A stretch of 64,000 nucleotides of DNA, from contig JBEWZL010000076.1 in NCBI GenBank assembly GCA_045837725.1, positions 310,001 to 374,000 on the forward strand, given 5' to 3'. Shown piece by piece: positions 45,727 to 56,292 of this stretch (the stretch's first letter is position 1; every line of letters begins with the position of its first letter). Source of the DNA: Vermamoeba vermiformis. Lineage: Eukaryota; Tubulinea; Echinamoebida. The notes under the pieces are model-generated. The model was not told where the DNA came from and made no database searches. It saw only the letters and a program-made list of their open reading frames with translations. Both the position numbers and the translations under genes were made by a program.

Positions 45727-47398
45727 TTACGAATAATAAGAAAATTTCCTTCGTTCTTCGGCCAATCTCTTCCGTTTCATATTCGTGTGGAGTTTATAGC
45801 CGCCATAAATAGGCCCGCCAATCACTAACGCCGGCACTGCCAATGCGAGGGCTAATACACCACCTACGACCATGCCCGTGCCTATCGCGACTTTCATTCC
45901 GAACCGCTTGCCAGGGCTGATCTGTTCCATGCGCTGGCCTTGCATGCCTGGACAGCCGAGCACGTTGTACAGCTGGAAGTGAGCGGAGGTGTACTTGCCG
46001 CCGCACAGCCAACAGAACTGGTACTGACAGTGCGTGCACGTCATGTGATTGCAGCCGCTGTTCTTCTCAATGGCAGCACGGCACTGCGGACACTGACGCG
46101 TGTTGTGTTTGCGCCACTGGTCGAAGGACTCGTCGGCGTGGCCGTTGACTTGTTTCCACTCGCGGTACTGCTCGCACGTGCCTTGGTGCCATTCCTCGTG
46201 GCACAAGAAACAGAACTCAAATTGACACCTGTCACAACGCATCTGACGGTACTCGGGGTCACCAATCATCGCGTTGCCACAGCTAGGCTTCGGACACCAC
46301 CGTGCATTGGGCTCTTGGCTCAGCGCTGCGTGCAGTGTGAAGTCCTCGTACTTGTGGAAATGTTCTGCCGACACTGCACGCTGGATCTGCTCACAAAATA
46401 TCAGCATCAAATCACTATTATACTGATATAGTATAATATAGGTTATTAGGTTATAATCGTACCTCTGTATAAGAAATTGTTTCGTCACATCTGGGATCCG
46501 GGCACGGAATGTCCAAGACTTGCTTCTCGACAATTTTGAGCTGCAAATATTCAGTGAAACAAGCATTGCAGTATAAATGTTTGCAATGTTTCAATTTGAT
46601 CATTTGAGACCGTGGAAATTCGTCGGTACAAATCGGGCATTCATGAACAGCATTCCAATCAGTATTATCCAGCTCTTCTTGGTCTACGACTAAATAAGAG
46701 TCGAATGTGTCTACTATTTCATCCCTATTTTCTTTCTTTTCGTTGTTATTGGCAAGATCCAGATCAAAGCTCGGATTTGGTTCGTTGACATCTGCGATAG
46801 ATTGTTTCTCGGGATAGTGCAAGTGGTGAATATGCGTGTTAACACGTTCGTGCTGCATGAGGAAATCGGTATCGATCAATTCCTGAAAAGGTATTAGAAT
46901 TTTTCTATTTTTCAAATAATAGGATCTTACGTCAGTAAAGATCCAAAAGAATAATTCAAAGTTTATCTTTATCGATATAACATATTTAAATAATTAGTCT
47001 TACGTGTGCCCAGCCATTTTGAAGCTCGTCGCTCTGTTTCTGAGACGGATTTCGATTGGTACCGTTTTCCAATTCTTTAGAGAAAGCAGGCTTTCTTGCC
47101 GATAATAGAGAAAATTGATAGTCTTCATCAATGGCATCAATTCTATCGTTCAACTCCAGTAAGATCGGCAACAGTTTCGAGTTTTCGATAAAGATCTCGA
47201 TGAGGACTTGAATGCGCTGCTTTACATCGCCGAGTTTCGATCCAAATACAGCAGTATTCTTAATACCATTATCGATATCTGATTTTAGCTCGTTAATTCG
47301 CTCTTTGAGCTGTTGAACTTCTGAATCCAACTCGAATTCCTAAAGTTTCGTTAAATCTCTGTACAAATACAAGTCGTATTGAAGTAACTTACTTCCAT
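45727..47398 (-). CDS. RBR-type (RING-IBR-RING) E3 ubiquitin ligase with C-terminal membrane segment
   Basis: A multi-exon gene. Exon 1 is six bases (ATGGAA, 47393-47398) before a GTAAGT donor. The N-terminal coil is EFELDSEVQQLKERINELKS. RING1: CPICTDEFPRSQMIKLKHCK, HLYCNACFTEYL, CPDPRC. IBR: WCPKPSCGNAMI, CDRCQFEFCFLC, WHQGTC. RING2: CPQCRAAIEKNSGCNHMTC, where the Cys of SGCNHM is the catalytic residue that carries ubiquitin as a thioester, as in HHARI and parkin, then CHYQFCWLC-type CQYQFCWLCGGKY. A hydrophobic hairpin (VVGGVLALALAVPALVIGG) then a basic tail resembles the RNF19/RNF144 subgroup, which is membrane-anchored. All zinc ligands and the active Cys appear intact. Substrate unknown. 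Confidence 0.92.
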
Positions 47399-47937
47399 AT
47401 TTATATTATGTTAGAGGTGTGGTCACCGTCATTGAGCTAGTTCTGAATTCCCTGCAATGATTTTCTGGTTGTGCTTTTTTGGGCACGTGGCCGATTTTCT
47501 TTTAATATCCATCATTGTTGAAAATACAGGACATAATAATTTGAGCTGCACGACGAATAGATACAAAGTACAATGCATTAATTATGAAAATAAAAATTTG
47601 GTGCATCTTGTTGTTTTACAATTCTTCAAAATTAGCGCTCTAGACCCGGATATAATTATTTACTACAGTGTATAATTATTACGGCGCATTCTATGGCACG
47701 AAGAAAATTACGTCATAAAGGGAAAACTTTTGATGCATCTTGCCAAAAGTAGCCGTTGAGCTCAAATTCAAACATGAGGTTCATCGTAGCTTACCGCAGA
47801 AGCAATACGATATACATATATATAAGGCAAAGATATGACGGTCCGTGGTCGTGTGGTACATCCGCGGGCCGCTTGACACAAAAAAATTGTTGCTCTCCAG
47901 TTTTAACCTTTGAATGTACTGTGATCAATAGACCACC
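47399..47937. promoter_or_regulatory. Divergent spacer, RBR gene / hydroxylase gene
   Basis: 540 bp between divergent ATGs. AT-rich, with no convincing ORF; plus-strand frames at 47457-47675 and 47756-47965 look like chance. A TATATATATAA stretch near 47814-47824 could be a TATA-like element for the hydroxylase gene. Confidence 0.4.
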
Positions 47938-49258
47938 ATGCAAGCACTATGGGATAGATATATAGCACTGTTTCCTTATGAGGATAAGTGGATCTTTGCG
48001 AGTAAGTTTTTGAACGGATCTTGATCTCGAAATCAATCGGTCGTATTAACTTGATTATACAGTCAACTCATTTATTATACACGAAATAACATTTTGGACT
48101 GCAAATGGACTGTTATTTTTGTGTCATTACATGGGATGGTTTTCAAAATACAAAATCCAAGGCTCAGAAATGCCTTCAGCTCGATTAATTAAGCAGTGCC
48201 TCATAGAGTCAGTCATAAATCATTTTATCGTACAGGTAAGAATATCATTAGCGATTTTTTCAAAAATCAAATCGAAATTGAATTCCTAGCCAGATTTGAC
48301 ACTGGTGTTTTGAAAGACACCATCAATATTCGCAATAATTCAATAAAAATATAGAAACTTAATTGAATTACTATTTCTATCCATTGGCTCACATTTCCCT
48401 TCGGGATTGACTCTCCACGGAGATCCGAAACTTTGACATTTGACCTGTAAATCATTAATAGCAGTATTTTTATATAGATCCCTACTCTACTGCTATTATA
48501 CCCGCTCTTCGCCAAGACAGGCCTCAGAATACACGAGCCACTGCCGAGCGCCTTTGAAGTTGTTTGGCAGAACGTAGTCTTCTTTATATTATGTGATTTT
48601 ACGTTCTATTGGTCTCATCGTGCATTCCACTCGCCGTTGTTGTTCAAAAAAATTCATTCGCAGCATCATCGATTTGTAACTACGATTGGTATTGCTTCGG
48701 AGTTTGCGCATCCGGTATGAAACTTGAAACTAATGCTATATCATCAGGTCATATACTAATAGCATATAATATGCAGGTCGAGCAAGTTGTATCTTCACTT
48801 ATTTCAACTCTGGTAAGCAATTCAAAAGATCCTAAATTCTTTTTCGCTTATTATTTTTCGTTCCGTAGATTGGCCCGATGCTATTAAATATTCACTTATT
48901 TACATATATAGTCTATATGTTCATAAGAATATTAGAGACTATTGATGCGCACTCAGGATACACTTTTCCATTAAGGTACGCGGATCTCTCTTGTAGCGAA
49001 CGATTCTAACTAAATTGTATGATAGTCCGTTTAGACTATTACCTCATATATTTTTGGGGCCTGAAGGTCACGATTTTCATCACAGGTAAGCTCGTGTAAC
49101 GGATCTGTTATTTTGCTAGGAACCAGTCTAATGATTTTTTCAGCCATAACGATGGAAATTACGGCATGTTGAAGTTTTGGGACTGGATAATGGGCACTGA
49201 TAAGGCATTTAACAAATGGAAACGAGATCAAGCTGAACCAAAAACGAAAAAGGCCTGA
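47938..49258 (+). CDS. Fatty acid hydroxylase / sterol desaturase family enzyme
   Basis: Seven exons (47938-48001, 48063-48235, 48478-48714, 48777-48812, 48869-48975, 49035-49085, 49144-49258) join to 260 aa. The di-iron His boxes of the family are present: FYWSHRAFH, HSQHHRF, and EGHDFHHSHNDGNYG near the C-terminus, with DAHSGYTFP as the conserved linker and FWDWIMGTDKAF at the end. There are several hydrophobic helices (TFWTANGLLFLCHYMGWF, VVFFILCDF). It is an ER membrane oxygenase of the C4-sterol methyl oxidase/C5-desaturase/alkylglycerol type, using cytochrome b5 electrons. The closest subgroup cannot be fixed by eye. All His boxes are kept, so it is probably active. Confidence 0.88.
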
Positions 49259-49651
49259 TCGAGACCTATGCTAACAAATTATTAAATAAATATTCTCGTA
49301 CGGTTATTCGAAATGCTAATTACATTGAACGCTATCCTTTAATTTATTTTACGAGAATTTAAAGGTAATTGATTTTGTTGTTACCTTATATAAAACGCAG
49401 AGGTCCTGGGCATGCCCTTAGAATATACCTTCGTACAGGCAGTGCCACCTAAGTTACAGTAACTGCAGGCAAATTTGCTGCTCGGGCAGCGGAGTTGCAG
49501 AAACTAAACTCGATCGAAGCTAAAACCCAAATTTAGAACGAAAGTTCAGTCAGTTCTAGACACGTGACTTTTTGAAATTATTGCTGCATTTCTAGAGCAA
49601 CAAAAGAAACTCGACCACTCCACTCTTATTCACGCAACCAAGCTGTCGAAC
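49259..49651. other. Spacer upstream of the accessory island
   Basis: About 390 bp without a gene. It holds an AAGGTAA ... TTACCTT inverted repeat near 49363-49386 and a relatively GC-rich stretch (49400-49520) that may be a 5' leader. Confidence 0.35.
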
Positions 49652-50284
49652 ATGCTCCACATCCTCACCACCGCATGCAAAAAGGTTTTCGGGGCAAGCC
49701 GACCATTCTCGGTTGGTTTTAAGAACTACAGGAATAAACTGCACAAAAAGAAGCGTAGTAATTTTAAATAATTATTTAGAATATGCGTTAATTTTTGCGC
49801 AGCCGAAATGTTTGTCAAAGGTGTCATCTCGCAGATTAACCGGTAAGAAATGCATTATATGGCCGTAAACGTTGCCAATTCCTCGCACATTATTTAATTA
49901 GACCGCTGGTTAAATTAACAATTTTTAGGGAATTAATTTACGAAAAACCGAAATCTGGATTCCAAATTCGTTCCTATTCGGTAAATCAACGCTCAGACGA
50001 TTTGTACAGCCAAAGAGGTACGAAGAATAACAATGTTCGAAAGATTTTAATCATAAGCAACAGATGAAGTACGCCATTGGCAGGCCGAACAAATTGCCGG
50101 CTGGATGCAACGCAACGCAAATCTATTGACAAGCCAAATCCAAGTAATCTTGGACCAGGCTATGACTGGCAGAGACATCTTAGCCAAAGAAGTGGTGTCG
50201 TTCCAAACACTTCATGCTGAGCATCCTAAAGCTACCCGCGAGTTGTGGGAAGCCTTTCAAAAGTTTCGGATGGGTCAGTACTGA
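49652..50284 (+). CDS. Hypothetical protein, 150 aa, possible mitochondrial leader
   Basis: Four exons (49652-49754, 49803-49842, 49929-50017, 50064-50284) join in frame. The N-terminus MLHILTTACKKVFGASRPFS is basic and amphipathic with no acids, and a RSYSVNQ string follows, so mitochondrial import is plausible. The C-terminal half is helical (DEVRHWQAEQIAGWMQRNAN, then QVILDQAMTGRDILAKEVVS and RELWEAFQKFRMGQY). I do not recognise the family; a SAM-like or mitochondrial-ribosome or respiratory assembly role is only a guess. The stop is eight bases before the Crinkler ATG, and the Crinkler frame is open through the end of this gene's last exon. Confidence 0.6.
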
Positions 50285-50292
50285 AGTCACAA

Positions 50293-52299
50293 ATGATCCT
50301 GTTGTTAACAATATTTGCAGCTTATATGATTCCCACTGAGCTACGTCCTGAACAAGCTTCATTCTCTCCTGACACCAACGTACTTGACATACCTTTTGTT
50401 GGCCGTGCTGCTTCAATTAAAAAAGCTCTTGTTGCTGTACAAACACACGCAAACACTGCCATCTACTCAAAGAGCAACAGCAATATTGATGAAATTCGTG
50501 TTGGAAACTCTTGTCTTTTTGCAGTTGGTGCACCTGGAATTGGCAAGACTAGATTTGGAGAAGAATTTCCACAACTGCTAGCTAAGCAAGCTACTGGCAA
50601 TCTGGAACAAAAGTTACAGAATGTTAGAACTGTACGACTCACATTCAAGGGTGGCAAAAACATTAGTGCTCAGGATACCAAATGGGAAGACTCTACAGAC
50701 CAAGTCAACTGGATTTTGACGTCCAGAGCAATTCATGCTGTTTACAACATCAACCAACCTTATAAAGACTGGGCACTGGAGCTTTCAAAATTGTTAGGCA
50801 ACGACTTGCCACAGCACTTCAACATGAACAAATTCATTGAAGAGTTGCATCGCAGAGATCAATCGGCAACAACAATTTATTTTCACTTAGATGAAGTTCA
50901 ACAGGTCAAACTACTACCACCAGTGGTTGGTGCAGATGTGATTAGAACACTCTCAACTCTCTATGCCAAGTACAACTCAGAAAAGCTCTTGACTCTACTG
51001 CTCTTCACTGGTACAATACTGTCTGATATTAAGTCTGTACTTGAGAAGCAACTTGGTGTTGGAAGCTCTGTTGACTTTCCTTTGGTTAGCTTGCCGATGG
51101 AGACACTAGAAGAAACGCAAATAAATGACATTATTTCCTCAATGAAGAGAGATGGCAAATTACCATGGTTGCGGGATGATTGGAATGAATCCACATCTTT
51201 TAAGAAGCTGGTGGCTTACCTTGGTGGAGTGCCACGTCTTCTGGAGCTGTTGTTCCTTGCTGGCACCATTACCTGTGACATAAACGACATGGCAACAATC
51301 TTGAGCACCTCAACTGAGGAGAGATACTCAATTAACACTGGCCAGCCTTCAGTCTACAATGCATGCTGCCTAGCTCTTTCTGGCAAGCAGTTTGAACTCA
51401 CTGATAAGCTTCCAAACGCCCCAGAACTGACAGTGGAGCAGCTATGCTCAAATGGCTATCTTTTCTTGGCTCCTGGTGGGCAGCTAAAGGTTCCATTTGT
51501 TTATGTTGGCTTGACAGTGTTGCCTGGAGACTTTGCTAAAGGAGATTTTGAAGATAAAATCACAGCCATGCGCCAAAAGCTTCTTACTCCAACTGGAACA
51601 TTGCTTTGGCAAGATTTTGAGGCATTCACATTGGTCTACTCTATGGTACGAGTCAAAGCCCTTCTACACCTCAAATACACAACATTCACAGTCAAAGATT
51701 GCTTCCATCATGCCCATACAATGTCCAAAAACATTGAACCATTGCAATTTAAACTGGCCGAACGAGATTATGTTGAACTTGGCAGTAGATGGCCAGAAAG
51801 TGGATGGCCAGTTTCCAGATTAAAAGGTCCAGTTAATGTGGAAGATATCCTTGACTCTGTATTCCTCAATGCTAGTGGAGCTTCATTTGATGGCTTTGAA
51901 TTTGTGGAACTGGCTGACAAACAAGAATATGTCATCTTTGCACACCAAAATAAGTACACAGCTGATGGTAAAACAGTTTTGTCATCAAAATCTATTGCTG
52001 AAGAAGCAGAGAAAGCACAAGCAGCATTTCAGAAATGGAAGAAGTCAGTGGAGCCTAATGACAAAAACTTGATGGCCCTAAAGGAAGCCACAAAGCAACT
52101 TATTCTCGTTATCTTCACTAATTGCAATGTAGTACTAGACCCTGTCCATCCTATGCCACATGAAAATATAATTGTTATCAACAATTACAAGCACTTTGGT
52201 CCATTCCAAGCTGTCACTAAATTTTTTCAAGTGCGAGATGACAAGGATGGAAAGAATGTGCTTGATGGATCAAAAACTAATTCTGTTCCCAGCCCTTGA
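50293..52299 (+). CDS. Crinkler (CRN)-type P-loop NTPase with nuclease-like C-terminus, intronless
   Basis: A single exon of 668 aa. After a short hydrophobic start comes IPFVGR (the box that opens this NTPase class), Walker A VGAPGIGKTRFGEE near residue 100, Walker B YFHLDEVQQV (DE), LLLFTGTIL (sensor), and VPRLLELLFLAGTI. The C-terminal third has a PD-(D/E)xK-like pattern (ASFDGFEFVELADKQEYVIF with AHQNKY) typical of Crinkler-type proteins, which are known as mobile, effector or toxin-like NTPase-nucleases in many eukaryotes. The usual ubiquitin-like header domain of secreted Crinklers is absent, and the frame instead abuts the upstream gene. No introns occur in 2 kb, and codon use (TCA, CCA, CTT, AAG rich) differs from neighbours, both signs of transfer or mobility. 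A polyadenylation-like AATAAA lies at about 52342. Confidence 0.8.
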   Translation: MILLLTIFAAYMIPTELRPEQASFSPDTNVLDIPFVGRAASIKKALVAVQTHANTAIYSKSNSNIDEIRVGNSCLFAVGAPGIGKTRFGEEFPQLLAKQATGNLEQKLQNVRTVRLTFKGGKNISAQDTKWEDSTDQVNWILTSRAIHAVYNINQPYKDWALELSKLLGNDLPQHFNMNKFIEELHRRDQSATTIYFHLDEVQQVKLLPPVVGADVIRTLSTLYAKYNSEKLLTLLLFTGTILSDIKSVLEKQLGVGSSVDFPLVSLPMETLEETQINDIISSMKRDGKLPWLRDDWNESTSFKKLVAYLGGVPRLLELLFLAGTITCDINDMATILSTSTEERYSINTGQPSVYNACCLALSGKQFELTDKLPNAPELTVEQLCSNGYLFLAPGGQLKVPFVYVGLTVLPGDFAKGDFEDKITAMRQKLLTPTGTLLWQDFEAFTLVYSMVRVKALLHLKYTTFTVKDCFHHAHTMSKNIEPLQFKLAERDYVELGSRWPESGWPVSRLKGPVNVEDILDSVFLNASGASFDGFEFVELADKQEYVIFAHQNKYTADGKTVLSSKSIAEEAEKAQAAFQKWKKSVEPNDKNLMALKEATKQLILVIFTNCNVVLDPVHPMPHENIIVINNYKHFGPFQAVTKFFQVRDDKDGKNVLDGSKTNSVPSP

Positions 52300-52593
52300 A
52301 ATGTACATGTCTTGCAATGTTCATAACCACCTGGTTTTTTTTGAATAAAGTTAGCCTTTTTTCTTTATTTTGAATAGCACTATCTAAACTGTCCACTAGT
52401 TGAGTTTGTTTTCATCTTCATGTGGTTGGTGATACGACAGGTAAGAGCTGATTTGAGACAGCAGGGCTTGCACAACGAGTTCGAGCAATTGGCATTAATT
52501 GAACATCCGCAATTGCATTGATAGCTTCGTATTTCAATAAATCACTGATTAGTGTTATTTTCAGGCACTTTGTCATCTTCAGACACTGACATT
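52300..52593. other. Convergent spacer inside the accessory island
   Basis: About 290 bp between the Crinkler stop and the stop of the MULE-like gene. It contains T-runs and AATAAA words for both 3' ends. No ORF seen. Confidence 0.4.
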
Positions 52594-53740
52594 TCAGGTT
52601 GTGGCATGGCTGTAAATGTTTTGAGATTTGTTCGTCACATACAAGTCATCAAATGTTGCCTTTGTCTCAGCTTTCCATAGATCTTGTAATAGAGGAGTTG
52701 CTATTACTGACAGCTCTTGGCCATTGAATCTCCGTAAGTACTTCTTGTTGTCATACATAAAGTGAAAACTGTCGCCTAAGACATTGGCACGAGGAAATGA
52801 CGTCATGCAGGCATTGCGCAGGGTTTGTTCAAAGCCAGCTAAGATGAATTCAGGTCGCCATTGATTTCGAGTACGTTTAAGCAAGAGACTGAAGAATGTG
52901 TTGTAAGTTTCTGCCGTTCGCTCTTCTGATATTAACCAAGCGACGCCCAGAGCATACTTGGCATCAGGAGGCTTGATTAAGAGTGATGCTAAGTATAATT
53001 CACCTTCAATGACATCAAAAGTACCATCGATAAATGCTGTACGACCAAATTTGACCAGGAGACTGACAGCGTCGGGATCCATGCAAACTATCAACACTTG
53101 GGGGTGAAGTATAATTGACAATACGAAGTTTCCATGCATCGATTTGATATTAAATAGGGCATCGGAGCTAGGAAAAGCTTTGTGGCGATGTCTGTAAGTC
53201 ATTTGCCGGATGTTGTTCCCAGAAGTTACATTCTTCGCTGAAATATCTTCTCCTGCATTATCCGCTTCGAGAACTAAGGTCTTGTGAATACGTGATGGAG
53301 GTACTCCGTGGTCTATCATTGCTTTTTTGGTTTTTTTTCCTGCGATAGGTAAGTGCTCGCTATCACCGCCAGGGCAGCTGTAATACTTGCGAATGACTGA
53401 TCGGGACTTATTCCCCTTGAGCTTTTTACTTCCGTAATTCCACCAATTGAAGTCCGACCTATCTAAAGTAATATTATTAATTTATGGTTATTTGGCTTAT
53501 TTAGTTGAAGACCGCTAATATTAATTTTAAAAGAAATCGAATAAATAATTCAAAATATATTGATACTTGAAATTAATACCTGAATCGGAGGGGGTTATGT
53601 ATCCTTGACTATCTTCATCACTACTAGATGCTATAGAGTGCGAAATACTATCGTGGACCGTGTCGCGATCTAGATGCTGATTCGCGAAATTAGTATTGAG
53701 CGCAGGAATGTAACTTTGCTAGTACCGATAAGCGCTGAGA
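52594..53740 (-). CDS. MULE transposase-like gene with WRKY/GCM-type zinc finger
   Basis: The main exon (about 53462-52594) carries DFNWWNYGSKKLKGNKSRSV with KYYSC, matching the WRKY-GCM1 zinc-finger core (W-x-x-YG-x-K, YY-x-C). After it comes a Mutator-like (MULE) transposase domain: FIDGTFDVIEGELYLASLL (first catalytic Asp in DGTF), LGVAWLISEERTAETYNTFF, WRPEFILAGFEQTLRNACMT, then LGDSFHFMYDNK. At the second catalytic position, usually TD-x-E, the sequence is AGFE, so the Asp seems replaced by Gly. An upstream exon (to about 53580-53720) adds an Asp/Ser-rich segment, and its start codon was not found. It is either a degenerate transposase or a domesticated DNA-binding factor. It lies tail-to-tail with the Crinkler gene. 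Confidence 0.7.
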
Positions 53741-53949
53741 CGTCATTGTGCATTATTTGAGATAAAGGAAGTGACATTTGTGGCCTTCTGTTCGTGAGAG
53801 TTGGTAAAATGAAATCGAATTTTTCATGAAAGAAGACCAAATTTCAGGACAGCAATTTAATGAAAATTTTGTGATCAGCATTAATTTTCAATCATAATTT
53901 CATAAATACCACACGCAACAATATTTGTTGAAGATCTAACCGATCTGCA

Positions 53950-56194
53950 ATGGCAAAAAGAAGTAATAGTGTTACAGGCCTGTTTGGCGCGATTACCGAT
54001 GAAAATAAAGTTCCGCCAGTGATAGAAGAGTGCGTTGACTTCTTAGTGGACCATGGTAATTAATATACGATACGAATCATCGAAAAGATTTTGTGTAACG
54101 GTTATTTTATTGCAGCATCCACGAAGAACTTGTTTTTTGAGACCGGAAATGAGACGAGATTACAGAACTTGAGAGATGAAATTATGAGAGGTAATTAATA
54201 ATCATTTTAATCAATTTAAAATCGAAAATTTGATCCCTAAAATTTGCCGGCGCGATAGATCTTGCTTAAAATAAAAGTCATAAATTGCATAATATTACCC
54301 TCGTGTATTAATACTTTTTATAACTAGGACGAACGAAAGAAATACCCGATGAAGAAGATCCTCATACAATCGCACAACTTTTCTTGCAATGGTTCAAAGC
54401 AGCAAAGTCACCCTTAATCCCGTCTTCATTATCGCTAAAATTATACGCGGCTAGTCTTAGTAAGTCACACTTATACATCTATCGGCAATCGTACGCAATT
54501 ACAGCGGATCCGAAAAAATCTTTTTGATTTGACAACTCCATTTCAATTTGAAATAATACTTGATATAATCTATATTAAATTTAAGTAAACATTTACTTAT
54601 TTTGAGCTCATATGATCAATTTCTGTGAACGAAACGAAATTTTTTTTTCGATCGGATCTTGCTAGCTTAATTCCTCGTGAATAGTTAAATAATCTAATAT
54701 CATTTCTTAGAATCCACAACGGAATTGGTCAAAATGTTCAAAGAAATCGTTGAGTTCTTAACACCTGCTCGTCGCGGCATTTTGAAGCGAACATTGCGCG
54801 TGCTGCACATGATTTGTTTGCACGGAGAAACCTCCGATAAAGACGGAATAATTGCAAAAGAACTGTCTAAGGTATTAACACACGATATTTAATTAAGTAA
54901 CAACAATATAATAATTTTTTTTGATAGTTGTTCAGACCGTTTTTGTTGGATCTGGGTGACGGTAAGTAATTAATTTTAATATGATTAATGGTCTAATTAT
55001 GTTCACAGACGAGGCTAGAAACAAAATAGGCGAACAAGTTGTTATGCAAGCCATTATCAATTACAAAGAGTTGTTCAAATATCGCACGGTACGCGCACTT
55101 TTCAACCACGAAATCTCATTTTGATCGATTTTAACTCCGATCTCTTATCGATTTTTCCATATTAGGCAAGTGCTCCTCCACGTGTTATTGTCCGCCAAGA
55201 CACTGAACCAACCCCACCGAATCCAGAGCTCGAGAAAGCGATGGCTGAAGGCTCGGTCATTTCTCCAAAAAGAGCCAAGAATTTCACCGCTGAAATTGTC
55301 AAATATTACCTCGCACACAAATACAACGAGCTGTTTGCTAAAGGCGTGCCTAGTCCGCATCCGTGGTGGAAAAATGTACCCGTGTTCACCCCTGACTCGT
55401 TGAAGGCCCTGGTCGACTCGTGGAAAGAAAAAGAAGAAGTTGCACAGTTGATTGAAAAGGCGCAGAAGAGTCCTTTGATTGGTAAGTACAAATAAGGAAA
55501 TATCGGTCGAAGACATAGTTCGACAGGTGTCACAAGTTGTACTGCCAAATTTTTTCACGCACTCGAAGCGCGAGATATTTTTCGTTTAAATATTTTCTTA
55601 TACCATTATTATTGATACTAATATAATATTATAGAGGAGCATATTGAAAAAGAGCCTGGATCTCTCAAGGCCGAGAAGAAATTGCCGGACACAGCCCTCG
55701 AATGGGTCACAGAAGAAGCCGTGGGAGATTACGATGCAGATTATTTCCTAAAAAAGCAACAGGAAGAAGAAGAGCTACGAAAACGCGAGCAAGATGAACG
55801 AAGAAAAAAAGCCGATGAAGAATTTGAACGAAAAAAACGCGAGAAAGAGGAAGAAGAGAAAAAGAAACTTGAAGCGAAACGAATTGAAGAAGAGAAGAAA
55901 AAAGAATTGCGAAGAATTGCCAAAGAACAAGCGGAAAAAATCGTCGAAAAAGAACAGATCGAGAAAAAGAAAAAACACGAAGAAGAATGGAAAAAACGTG
56001 AAGAAGAATTGGCACGTCAACGAGAAGAATACAAAAAAGCACATCCAGAAGAAGATAACGATGAATATGAAGAGGTGATTACTGTAGTTAAAAAAGTGCC
56101 CGCCAAAAAATCATCGAGTCCAACTTCACCGCGAGATCTGACTGGTGCCACTGATGCAGGAGACACAGCTAACAAAACAAGTCCTAGAAATTAA
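53950..56194 (+). CDS. RhoGAP-domain protein lacking the arginine finger, with charged coiled-coil tail
   Basis: Eight exons (53950-54055, 54116-54190, 54328-54459, 54711-54871, 54928-54961, 55009-55088, 55166-55481, 55635-56194) join to 487 aa. Residues about 10-200 are a RhoGAP fold: VPPVIEECVDFLVDH, LQNLRDEIMRG, DPHTIAQLFLQWFKAAKSPL then IPSS, ELVKMFKEIVEFLTPARRGI then LKRTLRVLHMI, LFRPFLLD. At the catalytic loop, where active proteins have LFR-x-x-G, this one reads NLFFETGN, so the Arg that completes the Rho active site is missing. A linker with Pro-rich segments leads to a long Glu/Lys/Arg coiled coil (about residues 330-440) and a Ser/Pro tail. It may bind Rho-family GTPases without stimulating them. 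Confidence 0.85.
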
Positions 56195-56292
56195 ATTAGA
56201 CTACTAGTCGTATCATAATGTACAGATGTATTTAAACCAACACTAATATTTTACGATTTTTATTTTTGCCTACAAAATTTGTAACGGCTTTC

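Noticed and set aside
55707-56044. Phe/Leu/Ser-rich minus-strand frames
   Set aside because: Antisense of the charged coiled-coil tail of the RhoGAP gene.
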